This document shows positions 1-7,959 of a DNA stretch of 9,089 nt, piece after piece. Each line of letters begins with the position of its first letter. The first letter of the stretch is position 1. The stretch spans positions 1 through 9,089 of the forward strand of contig CAZVJA010000213.1 of NCBI GenBank assembly GCA_964626885.1, in the 5' to 3' direction. The notes under the pieces were generated by a model. That model searched no databases. It was not told where the DNA came from and saw only the letters and a program-made list of their open reading frames with translations. The position numbers and the translations under genes were made by a program. This stretch comes from CAZVJA01 sp964626885. GTDB lineage: Bacteria; Planctomycetota; Planctomycetia; Planctomycetales; Planctomycetaceae.

Positions 1-1
1 T

Positions 2-181
2 TTGGGGATTCCCCTGACCCAAGGCTTTTCCAGCGCGTTTCAGGCGCTGGGAATCAATCACCCGAAATACAACCAGTTGATCCGCTGGTTCGGCATTTTG
101 TTCGCCATCCTCATCGGCCTGGGGTTCGCGTCGTTCCCCCTGTGGCGGATGTTGCTGCATCAAACCCCTGGGGGAGGCTAG
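2..181 (+). CDS. sdhC: Succinate dehydrogenase cytochrome b558 subunit, C-terminal end (partial)
   Basis: This is the last 59 codons of a gene that begins before the window; it stops with TAG at 179-181. The reading frame gives QGFSSAFQALGINHPKY, then one hydrophobic helix (about WFGILFAILIGLGFASFPLW), then a short polar tail. The GFSSAFQ-LG-NHPKY signature followed by a last transmembrane helix is what I recall from the single-chain, five-helix b558-type SdhC of Bacteroidetes, Planctomycetes and Bacillus-like enzymes. It anchors SdhAB in the cytoplasmic membrane, binds haem and hands electrons to quinone. The sdhA and sdhB genes downstream on the same strand support the call. The N-terminal helices and the haem-ligand histidines lie outside the window and cannot be checked. 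Confidence 0.88.
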   Translation: MGIPLTQGFSSAFQALGINHPKYNQLIRWFGILFAILIGLGFASFPLWRMLLHQTPGGG

Positions 182-205
182 CGAAGATTTTCAAACCTTG
201 TATTT

Positions 206-283
206 GGGAGGGCGACGCTCCTGCGGAGCCGCCATAACCAGCGACTTTCGGTCGTAGCGGCTCGGCGGGAGCCTCGCCCTCCC
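206..283. repeat. Long imperfect inverted repeat between sdhC and sdhA
   Basis: The left arm (206-232, GGGAGGGCGACGCTCCTGCG...) and right arm (257-283, ...GGGAGCCTCGCCCTCCC) are 27 bases each and pair at 24 of 27 positions, with a 24-base spacer. The spacer contains a smaller hairpin (CGAC 242-245 with GTCG 251-254, loop TTTCG). The right arm is followed by CTTTTAATAAAA, so in RNA it would form a very stable stem with a short U stretch. It could act as an attenuator or partial terminator between sdhC and sdhA, as an mRNA-stabilising structure, or be one copy of a dispersed REP-like element. The last reading is inference from my impression of similar GC-rich elements in planctomycete genomes. 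Confidence 0.8.
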
Positions 284-445
284 TTTTAATAAAATATTTC
301 TAGCGAACAAGCTTTCAGCCAGCTGTCAGCGATCAGCAGTCTAGCGGGATAAATCGGTAATTTCTGTCGCATCACAACCTGCCGCATAATGCCCTTCGGT
401 TGCATCCGATGGGAACGATTCGCGAGAGACGAAATCAGAGGCATC

Positions 446-2379
<1,934 letters not shown>

Positions 2380-2380
<1 letters not shown>

Positions 2381-3138
2381 TGAGCGATATGCTCAATCTC
2401 ACGTTGAAGATCTGGCGGCAGCCGAACGCCGAGTCGGCCGGAGAATACCGGACCTATCAGCTCAACGGCATCTCAACGCACATGTCGTTCCTCGAGATGC
2501 TCGATGTCCTCAACGAAAAACTCATTCTCAGCGGCGAGGAGCCGGTCGCGTTCGATCATGATTGTCGCGAAGGGGTCTGCGGCATGTGCGGCGTGGTCAT
2601 CAACGGCCAGGCGCACGGACCCGATTCCGCGACGACCACCTGCCAGTTACACATGCGGCGGTTCCGCGACGGCGACACGATTACCATCGAGCCGTGGCGG
2701 GCGACCGCGTTCCCGGTCATTCGCGATCTCGCGGTCGACCGCTCCGCTTTTGACCGGGTCATTACCGCAGGGGGATACATTTCAGTCAACACCGGCAACG
2801 CCCCCGACGGCAACGCCATGCTCGTGCCGCGCGACGATGCGGAACTGGCGATGAACGCCGCTGCCTGCATCGGCTGCGGAGCGTGCGTCGCCGCCTGCAA
2901 GAACGCCTCCGCGATGCTCTTCGTCGGCGCGAAAGTCTCGCACCTCGCGTTGCTGCCGCAAGGTAAGCCGGAACGCGGCTCGCGGGTTCTCAAAATGGTT
3001 GCGCGAATGGATCAGGAAAACTTCGGCAACTGCACGAACACGTCGGAATGCGAAGCGGCCTGCCCGGCGGGGATCTCCGTCAGCAACATCGCCCGGCTGA
3101 ATCGCGAGTATCTGCGGGCGACGATCTGCGGCCATTAG
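2380..3138 (+). CDS. sdhB: Succinate dehydrogenase iron-sulfur subunit
   Basis: This is the electron-transfer subunit of complex II, relaying electrons from FAD in SdhA through three iron-sulfur clusters to quinone at SdhC. The protein is 252 residues, a normal length. The N-terminal ferredoxin-like domain has the [2Fe-2S] ligands Cys62, Cys67, Cys70 (CREGVCGMCG) and Cys88 (TTTCQLH). The C-terminal domain has CIGCGACVAAC (Cys163, 166, 169, 173), followed by Cys218, Cys224 and Cys228 in NCTNTSECEAACP, which supply the [4Fe-4S] and [3Fe-4S] clusters. All 11 expected cysteines are present. The ATG overlaps the sdhA stop by one base and has a good AAGGAG site, so the two proteins are probably made in equal amounts. 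The frame could be extended to 2203, but that part lies inside sdhA and has no family resemblance. Confidence 0.97.
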
Positions 3139-3147
3139 ACTCACACC

Positions 3148-4236
3148 ATGCCACTCCGCACTCCCTGTTACTCCTGGCACGTGGCCCACGGCGGTCGGAT
3201 GGTCGACTTTGCCGGCTGGGAGATGCCGGTGCAGTACTCGACGATCATCGAAGAGCATCACGCCGTGCGTCGCGCGGCCGGCCTGTTCGATATCGCCCAC
3301 ATGGGACGGATCAAGTTCACCGGAGCCGATGCCTGCCGGTTTCTCGATCACATCGTCACCAACGACGTCGCCCGGATAGACGTTGGCCAGGTCCGCTACG
3401 CCCTGGTGACGAACGAGCAGGGGGGGATTTTGGACGATGTCCTCGTCTATCGATTCCCAGCCAGCTACATGCTCGTCGTCAATGCGTCTAACCGCGAGAA
3501 AATTCTCGCCTGGATCGAGCGGCAGCGCGGCGGGTTTGATGTAAACGTCGAAGATTTGACCGCCGCGCGGTTCATGCTCGCGCTCCAGGGGCCGAAGTCG
3601 GTCGAGATTCTCAAGCCGCAGGTCGACTATGATATCGCCTCAATGACGTATTACACCGCCGCCGAATGTTCCGCGTTCGGCATGCCGGCCGTCGTCAGCC
3701 GCACCGGCTACACCGGCGAAGACGGCTACGAAGTCATCGTCCAGGCTGAAGAGGGACCGCGCGTGTGGGAGACGCTCTTCGAGCAGGGCAAAGCGGTCGG
3801 GCTTCTGCCGGCAGGGCTCGGCTGCCGCGACACATTGCGGCTCGAAGCAGCGATGCCGTTGTACGGTCACGAACTCGATGAGTCGACCGATCCTTTCACT
3901 GCGGGTTTGGCATTCGGGGTGAAGCTGGAAGCCGCCGACTTCATCGGCAAACCGGCACTTGTCACGGTGAAGGCCCGCGCCGATCGCCCGCGCCGTGTTG
4001 GTCTGGAGTTAGCAGGCAAGCGGATCGCCCGCGAAGGGGCACTGCTCTTCGTGGGTGATCGGGAAATCGGACGTGTCACCTCCGGCACTTTTTCGCCGAC
4101 GCTCGAAAAGTCGATCGCCATGGCGTACGTTGCTGCCGACTATTCTAAGGTCGGAACAGCCATCGAAGTCGACATCCGTGGCAAACGCGAACCCGCAACG
4201 GTCGTCAAGCTGCCGTTCTATTCCCGCCCGCGCTGA
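3148..4236 (+). CDS. gcvT: Aminomethyltransferase (glycine cleavage system T protein)
   Basis: The T protein releases ammonia from the aminomethyl-lipoyl arm of the H protein and transfers the methylene group to tetrahydrofolate in the cytoplasm. The 362-residue length is close to known GcvT proteins. Signature blocks are FAGWEMPVQY (21-30), AGLFDIAHMGR (44-54), NEQGGILDDVLVYR with the catalytic-region acidic pair Asp96/Asp97, FMLALQGPKS, SRTGYTGEDGYEV, and LGCRDTLRLEAAMPLYGHE. The C-terminal domain has the IGRVTSGTFSPTLEKSIAMAYV block. The gene begins only 9 bp after sdhB and probably shares its transcript; no strong Shine-Dalgarno is visible. No gcvH or gcvP is present in the window, so the other glycine cleavage proteins must be encoded elsewhere. 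Related folate-dependent enzymes (YgfZ, sarcosine or dimethylglycine oxidase domains) are less likely, because the whole canonical GcvT pattern is present. Confidence 0.94.
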   Translation: MPLRTPCYSWHVAHGGRMVDFAGWEMPVQYSTIIEEHHAVRRAAGLFDIAHMGRIKFTGADACRFLDHIVTNDVARIDVGQVRYALVTNEQGGILDDVLVYRFPASYMLVVNASNREKILAWIERQRGGFDVNVEDLTAARFMLALQGPKSVEILKPQVDYDIASMTYYTAAECSAFGMPAVVSRTGYTGEDGYEVIVQAEEGPRVWETLFEQGKAVGLLPAGLGCRDTLRLEAAMPLYGHELDESTDPFTAGLAFGVKLEAADFIGKPALVTVKARADRPRRVGLELAGKRIAREGALLFVGDREIGRVTSGTFSPTLEKSIAMAYVAADYSKVGTAIEVDIRGKREPATVVKLPFYSRPR

Positions 4237-4435
4237 CGTTGTCAAACGGACGACATCTGTCGGATTTTCGCAACAGGCTGTCAGTCTCCGTGTGGGGATG
4301 GTTCCGCCCAGTAAACTCGCCTCACGCGGAAAACCCGGCGAATTCCACGCTTTTCTCGCCGTCCCCGGTTTGCCTGCGGAACGGATCGCCATTGGCACGC
4401 GTTGTGCAATTTCTGTCTGGCGGAATTGCTCGAAG

Positions 4436-4455
4436 TCGCGGCCAAATAACCGCGA
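4436..4455 (+). other. Small stem-loop in the leader of the BON-like gene
   Basis: TCGCGG (4436-4441) pairs with CCGCGA (4450-4455) around the loop CCAAATAA. It lies 14 bases before the GGAGG ribosome-binding site of the next gene. The 6-bp stem is perfect and GC-rich but short enough to occur by chance. The rest of the 245-bp gap after gcvT (4237-4481) shows no clear promoter or terminator. Confidence 0.4.
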
Positions 4456-4468
4456 TCCTGCTCAGGAC

Positions 4469-4473
4469 GGAGG
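4469..4473 (+). promoter_or_regulatory. Strong ribosome-binding site of the BON-like gene
   Basis: GGAGG, in the context GGACGGAGGACACGGCCATG, lies 8 bases before the ATG at 4482. It settles the start of a frame that is otherwise open back to 4239. Confidence 0.8.
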
Positions 4474-4481
4474 ACACGGCC

Positions 4482-4697
4482 ATGTCAGACCATCAAATGG
4501 AACGAGGGATCTCGGAATTGCTCAAGGCGCGGCACATCCTCGGGTTGCGGTGGTTTCATGTTGAAGCCCGGCAGGGAATCGCTACGATTCGAGCACAGGT
4601 GACGTCGGCCTTTGCCCATGTCGCCTGCTACGAATGTTGCCGCCGCGTCGCCGGCGTTCGCCGTGTAGTGGATCAGATCGAAATCACGCCGGCGTGA
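4482..4697 (+). CDS. Small BON-domain-like protein
   Basis: The 71-residue protein has a single BON-like pattern: a helical start (ISELLKARHILGLRW, 10-24), a beta segment FHVEARQGIATIRAQV, then HVACYECCRRVAGVRRVVDQIEI. The last part resembles the typical end of BON domains, where a helix is followed by GV..V.N.I.V. BON domains are found in OsmY-like proteins, secretins and channels and are thought to bind membranes or phospholipids. This copy has no signal peptide or transmembrane helix, so as drawn it would be cytoplasmic. Three cysteines cluster at 49, 52 and 53 (CYECC), which is unusual for a BON domain. It has its own strong ribosome-binding site, 245 bp after gcvT, and converges with the nucleotidyltransferase gene 22 bp away. 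Function unknown; family assignment is by pattern only. Confidence 0.72.
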   Translation: MSDHQMERGISELLKARHILGLRWFHVEARQGIATIRAQVTSAFAHVACYECCRRVAGVRRVVDQIEITPA

Positions 4698-4719
4698 AAT
4701 GACGCAAAGGTCCTGCGAA

Positions 4720-5310
4720 TCAGCCGTCAGGATTGTCGATCAGCGTTGACAGTCGTTCGGCGAGCGCGGGGGGAAGCTTGTCCCGCCATGAGGCGTCAAT
4801 CAACCCAACGTCGAGCAGATCTCGAAGATGCATGCGGTCTTTGTCGCGGAATGAAGTCAGTTTCATCCGGACGAGCGCGTCCAGATGAATCAGCCGAAGC
4901 GCTTCCGTCGGTTCCGATTGATCGACGTCAGGAGCGGAAAACAAATGCTCTGCGCGCACTTTCTCGCCGGCGATGATGACATGAACCGCATCGCGCGGCT
5001 TTGCATTTGGTCCGTCGAGAAAAATTTCCATGCCGGCGATGTGTCGATAAACAAAGCCGGACGCTTCAAGCGCCTGTCTGGCGGCATCCAGGTCGCTGCG
5101 CCGCAGCAAAAGATCGACATCCTGCGTGTTGCGCACAGCGCTTTCATCCACGCGCGAGACCCAGGCCGCGACCGCATTTCCCCCGATCAGCGCATACGGG
5201 ATCTTCGCCCCTTCCAGCGCAGCGACAGCGCGCCCCAACCGACGGCGGACCTTTTCCACGGCGCCGATCATCCTTTCCCAGGAAACTTCACCGATTCTCA
5301 CGGAACTCAT
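4720..5310 (-). CDS. Nucleotidyltransferase-fold protein (AbiEii/MNT-like), solitary
   Basis: This 196-residue protein has the polymerase-beta-type nucleotidyltransferase pattern. YALIGGNAVAAW (39-50) carries the GG nucleotide-binding turn, and NTQDVDLLL (61-69) carries the metal-binding pair Asp64/Asp66. A helical C-terminal block, ALVRMKLTSFRDKDRMHLRDLL (about 145-166), resembles the conserved K...R-K-D..HL.DL motif of AbiEii/AbiGii toxins and related predicted transferases. AbiEii proteins are usually paired with an AbiEi-type repressor/antitoxin; none is seen here, since the neighbours are a BON-like gene and an unrelated 89-residue gene. It may be an orphan or a housekeeping relative rather than a toxin. 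An alternative start is Met14. The chosen ATG lies only 6 bases after a good -10 element, which would make the mRNA nearly leaderless. The substrate cannot be deduced. Confidence 0.8.
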   Translation of the reverse strand: MSSVRIGEVSWERMIGAVEKVRRRLGRAVAALEGAKIPYALIGGNAVAAWVSRVDESAVRNTQDVDLLLRRSDLDAARQALEASGFVYRHIAGMEIFLDGPNAKPRDAVHVIIAGEKVRAEHLFSAPDVDQSEPTEALRLIHLDALVRMKLTSFRDKDRMHLRDLLDVGLIDASWRDKLPPALAERLSTLIDNPDG

Positions 5311-5316
5311 GAATCA

Positions 5317-5346
5317 AGTATACCCTGTCCCTTGCCTGTGAGTGAA
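5317..5346 (-). promoter_or_regulatory. Candidate sigma-70-type promoter of the nucleotidyltransferase gene
   Basis: Read on the minus strand, TTCACT (5341-5346) and TATACT (5317-5322) are separated by 18 bases. The -10 matches the consensus at 5 of 6 positions and the -35 at 4 of 6. Transcription would begin at or next to the ATG at 5310, implying a leaderless mRNA, or translation from Met14. Not tested. Confidence 0.45.
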
Positions 5347-5357
5347 CCTCAGGTTCA
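5343..5357. promoter_or_regulatory. Operator-like perfect palindrome
   Basis: TGAACCT-C-AGGTTCA is a perfect inverted repeat with 7-base arms and a one-base centre. It lies in the 111-bp region between two divergent genes (5310 on minus, 5422 on plus) and overlaps the -35 element proposed for the nucleotidyltransferase gene. Its size and position fit a binding site for a dimeric repressor. No regulator gene is adjacent, so the protein that would bind is unknown. Confidence 0.5.
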
Positions 5358-5421
5358 AATTGCGGCAACTTCAGCCCGCATTCCGTTCTGACATTTTTCC
5401 ACCGCAACACAATCAACATTC

Positions 5422-5691
5422 ATGGCCAAAGACTACAGCAACTACCAGAAGAAGGTCATTCAGCGGTATTACGACAACCGCGACCAGATCGACGCGCAGA
5501 AGCTCGCCGAACTCGTGACGAACCTGTATCTCGCGGAAGGGAAGAAACGCGAGAAGCTCTGGAAGTCGGCGGAGGATGCGATGCACCGTCTCAAGGTTCC
5601 CGAGACGCGCATCGCCCACGTGATGAAAACCGCCGACCCGGCTGTTCTGGCTGAAGTGGTCAACGACCTGCAGTCCGGAAAGATCGGCTGA
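5422..5691 (+). CDS. Conserved small protein of unknown function (89 aa)
   Basis: The protein is soluble, strongly charged and apparently all-helical. It begins MAKDYSNYQKKVIQRYYDNR, continues with a Lys/Glu-rich helical middle (AELVTNLYLAEGKKREKLW) and ends with VMKTADPAVLAEVVNDLQSG. There is no signal peptide, membrane helix or metal motif. I have the impression of close relatives in other planctomycetes but know no function. The codon pattern and GC content fit the neighbouring metabolic genes, which supports a real gene. There is no clear Shine-Dalgarno before the ATG. It is divergent from the nucleotidyltransferase gene, with which it shares the palindrome region, and its end converges with the transporter gene 53 bp away. 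Confidence 0.78.
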   Translation: MAKDYSNYQKKVIQRYYDNRDQIDAQKLAELVTNLYLAEGKKREKLWKSAEDAMHRLKVPETRIAHVMKTADPAVLAEVVNDLQSGKIG

Positions 5692-5722
5692 AGCGGCACA
5701 GCGCAGTTCGAAGCGATTCTCA

Positions 5723-5746
5723 GAATTCCAACGCCGCTACGGAATT
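5723..5746. terminator. Weak inverted repeat between convergent genes
   Basis: GAATTCC (5723-5729) and GGAATT (5741-5746) give a 6-bp stem with an 11-base loop, followed on the plus strand by ATTTGT. It lies between the stops of the 89-residue gene and the transporter gene, where a two-way terminator would be expected. The stem is AT-rich and weak, so this is a low-confidence call. Confidence 0.25.
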
Positions 5747-7211
5747 ATTTGTCGAGACACGTCCCATGGGCCAACGAGGGAGCACCGGTGGTTGACGACG
5801 GAGCAGCCTTCAGCGTGGGAACCGGCTCCGCGGCGTGATCATCGAGCGGCACCGGCGCATCGCGCAGCAGCGAGGTGGCCGGAAACTTCGGAGCGTCCTC
5901 CAAGTCGGTGTCGGGCGATCGCGCGGCGGTGAGCGCGTAGAGCACCCCGACAGCTAACGTCGAGGCGGAGGAAGTCCAGAACATCGCTGGGAACGACACG
6001 TTGTCGATGATCCAGCCGAGGATCGGTGCGGAGACCATCGCGCCGACTTCCGTGAAGCCCAGCACGATGGTCGTTCCGGAACCGCGGTAATGGTTTGGAA
6101 ACTTCCCAGAACCGAGCGACAGCACCGCCGGGAAAAGCAGGGCATGCCCGAACCCGCAGGAGGCCGCGGGAAACAGAAAATGCCAGTCGCGCGTCACGAA
6201 CGGCAGCATCGCCTGCCCAACGCAGTTCCCCGCCAGCCCGAGCAGAATCATGCGATGCCGGCCGATGGTGTGCGCCCAGCGCGTGGCAGGCACGCGGAAG
6301 GCCAATGCCATCAGCGAATACGCCAGAAAGAACGTTCGAATTCCCGATAGCTGCAGATCGGTTGCGAATCGCGTGAGGAAAACTGTGATGACGGTGATAC
6401 CGGCTCCCATCATGATCGCCACCAGCACCACGTAGCCGGGCCAGTAGCGGAACATCAATTTGTGAGCCGCCGGCGTCTCGTGCGGGGGAGCGTGCACGTC
6501 CCGCCGCGTGAGGTAGAGAACACATCCGAGGTAAAACACTCCGAGCGCCGCCGCGCCTCCGAACAGCACGAGGAACTGGGCTCGTCCCGGCGGTACGAGC
6601 TGAAAGATCAGGTCGCCGAGCTGAGTGCCGCAGATCATCCCCAAAAAGCCGCTCGTGCCGAGCGCGCCGATCGCTTCCGTGCGACGCAGGGCCGGCACCC
6701 TATTCTGAATGTGCACCATCGAGCAGGTGAACATTCCCGCCAACCCTACCGCGAACAGCGTACGGGCGACGTAGATTTCCCACGAGAGGCGATTGGTCGC
6801 CAGAAACAGGAACGACGCCGCAACGAAACAGACGCTCGAGGTGATCCAGCTTTTGCGCGCGCCGTAACGGTCGATTGCCTGTCCCAGCGCGAGCCGCGCG
6901 ATGAGCGCCCCGATGACTCCGATGCTGACAATCGTTCCCGCGGTTTGTTCCGTTCCCTTGAGATACGCGACCAGTTCCGCAAACCGAAATGTGAGGGCGT
7001 TCGCGGTGGTCAACGCCAAGTTGGCAGCGAACGCCAGCCAGAAGGCGGCATTGTAGATCGTCGCGTCGCCGGGCGATAACGAGGATTCGGTTGTGGCGGG
7101 TTCGGGCTTGCTCCTTCGAATCGATCGGGATGATTCATCAGGCGGGCGGGAAAGGTGGCAGGCTCGGTAAGTCGGGGCACAGACATTTTCCCCGGCCGGG
7201 CCAGGTGGCAC
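5745..7211 (-). CDS. Major facilitator superfamily (MFS) transporter
   Basis: A 488-residue inner-membrane protein with about 12 hydrophobic segments, from AAFWLAFAANLALTTANALTF (about 55-75) to about 430. The first half carries an MFS motif-A-like loop between helices 2 and 3, GQAIDRYGARK (110-120); the second half has the equivalent RWAHTIGRHRM (311-321). A hydrophilic loop (about 236-254) separates the halves. The Pro/Ala-rich tail (about 431-488) is presumably cytoplasmic. The substrate cannot be told from the sequence, and no biosynthetic or catabolic neighbour gives a clue. The start is doubtful: the only in-frame start codon before the first helix is a GTG at 7211, preceded on the minus strand by GAGGG 10 bases upstream. 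It gives a roughly 50-residue hydrophilic, Pro-rich leader unusual for MFS proteins. An in-frame TGA lies just upstream of that GTG, at 7248-7250. Confidence 0.88.
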   Translation of the reverse strand: MPPGPAGENVCAPTYRACHLSRPPDESSRSIRRSKPEPATTESSLSPGDATIYNAAFWLAFAANLALTTANALTFRFAELVAYLKGTEQTAGTIVSIGVIGALIARLALGQAIDRYGARKSWITSSVCFVAASFLFLATNRLSWEIYVARTLFAVGLAGMFTCSMVHIQNRVPALRRTEAIGALGTSGFLGMICGTQLGDLIFQLVPPGRAQFLVLFGGAAALGVFYLGCVLYLTRRDVHAPPHETPAAHKLMFRYWPGYVVLVAIMMGAGITVITVFLTRFATDLQLSGIRTFFLAYSLMALAFRVPATRWAHTIGRHRMILLGLAGNCVGQAMLPFVTRDWHFLFPAASCGFGHALLFPAVLSLGSGKFPNHYRGSGTTIVLGFTEVGAMVSAPILGWIIDNVSFPAMFWTSSASTLAVGVLYALTAARSPDTDLEDAPKFPATSLLRDAPVPLDDHAAEPVPTLKAAPSSTTGAPSLAHGTCLDK

Positions 7212-7597
7212 GGGTGCTCGACCCTCGGGGGCGCGGCTGCCTGCCTCTCACAGAGTCCATCTTTGGCCTTCCGGGGCCTTGGGGAAAGAGCAGGGTGTTT
7301 GAAGATTTCTTCATGCCCGAAAGACGCGAAAAACCGCGGAAAGGTTCGCGTTCGTTGGGGACTGGGAGTGCCTCGGCTGTGTGGCATACCCCAAGACTTT
7401 GCGAAGAGCGTGGTCCGGCGGCGAGGTTTATACCTTGGCGAGCGGGGGACGTGAGTCTCCCGTTTTGGAGATAGAGCCGGTTTCATCGGCGGGTGGCCGG
7501 GCTGGACTGAGCGCAGCGAAGGAAGCCCCGGTTTTGGGTGGCATGCCCGCAGCTTTGGGCGGGCATGGTTTTCGTGCCAGTCACTCATTCGGCTCGT
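7212..7597. other. 386-bp region without a convincing gene
   Basis: Open frames exist on both strands here, but they overlap one another and their products look like translated GC-rich noise (Arg/Pro/Gly-rich, no recognisable motif). I do not call a gene. The region contains a perfect stem-loop at 7542-7567. The left part (about 7140-7260) has a composition and wording that look like non-coding intergenic sequence even where the transporter frame runs through it. No clear promoter was identified for the transporter. Confidence 0.5.
7542..7567. repeat. Perfect 9-bp stem-loop, possible dispersed element or terminator
   Basis: CATGCCCGC (7542-7550) pairs exactly with GCGGGCATG (7559-7567) around the 8-base loop AGCTTTGG. 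It lies 31 bp past the stop of the cupin gene on the minus strand, so it could end or protect that transcript, though no U-run follows on that strand. On the plus strand it is followed by GTTTTCG. It could also be a copy of a REP-like intergenic repeat. Confidence 0.6.
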
Positions 7598-7918
7598 TCA
7601 CGAATAATGTACCGCCAGCCAGATGGTCGGCTCGTCGAGGGTGGTCCACTCGACACGATGCCGGCGATGCGCGGGAATGTTCACCCAGTCGCCGGGGCAC
7701 AGTTCGACCGGCTTGCTCTCGTCTTCAAATTGCAGCCGCGCTGCTCCGCGCAACAGAATCACCCACTCGTGTTGTTCCTGGTCGTACCAGAACCCCGGCG
7801 GCGAAGCATGCCCCTGCGAGGCAATCCGCTCGATTCGCACGTTGTTCCCCTCGACGAGCGTTTCCATCAACTCATCGGGCAGGTTGGCTGGAAGATTGGC
7901 GAAAAGGTTGTGGGGCAT
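7598..7918 (-). CDS. Small single-domain cupin protein
   Basis: The 106-residue protein forms one conserved beta-barrel (cupin_2 type). It begins MPHNLFANLPANLPDELMET. The first cupin motif region is YDQEQHEWVILLRGAARLQF (45-64), with His50 and Glu51. The second is LCPGDWVNIPAHRRHRVEW (73-91), with PGD and likely metal-side His84 and His87. Such stand-alone cupins bind a metal or small ligand, but their substrate is usually unknown. The frame is open upstream to 8020, but the extra 34 residues overlap the preceding gene and do not resemble the family; homologues as I remember them start at this Met. It lies 41 bp after the NTF2-like gene on the same strand and may be co-transcribed. No obvious Shine-Dalgarno. 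GC content matches the left part of the window. Confidence 0.87.
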   Translation of the reverse strand: MPHNLFANLPANLPDELMETLVEGNNVRIERIASQGHASPPGFWYDQEQHEWVILLRGAARLQFEDESKPVELCPGDWVNIPAHRRHRVEWTTLDEPTIWLAVHYS

Positions 7919-7959
7919 CGTCAATTCAAATCGTCGACTTGCATAACTAAACTCGGCGA

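Noticed and set aside
389..445. ATG at 389 as the start of sdhA
   Set aside because: The 19 extra residues do not resemble SdhA N-termini, and a short AGAGG site precedes the ATG at 446.
3139..3147. Glycine riboswitch before gcvT
   Set aside because: Only 9 bp separate sdhB from gcvT, so there is no room for an aptamer outside the coding sequence.
4239..4481. N-terminal extension of the BON-like protein to 4239
   Set aside because: The extension shows no domain, and the strong GGAGG site lies 8 bases before the ATG at 4482.
4482..5310. BON-like gene and nucleotidyltransferase gene as a toxin-antitoxin pair
   Set aside because: They are convergent, so not one operon, and the BON-like protein does not resemble any AbiEi, HEPN or other known antitoxin partner.
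5839..7079. Frames overlapping the MFS gene (5839-6525 minus, 6462-7079 plus)
   Set aside because: The transporter frame has clear membrane helices and MFS motifs; the others have low-complexity Arg/Ala-rich products.
7010..7588. Frames over the 7.0-7.9 kb region on both strands (7010-7588 minus, 7381-7950 plus, 7538-7963 plus)
   Set aside because: No recognisable motif and low-complexity composition. The plus-strand ones run antisense through the clear cupin gene.
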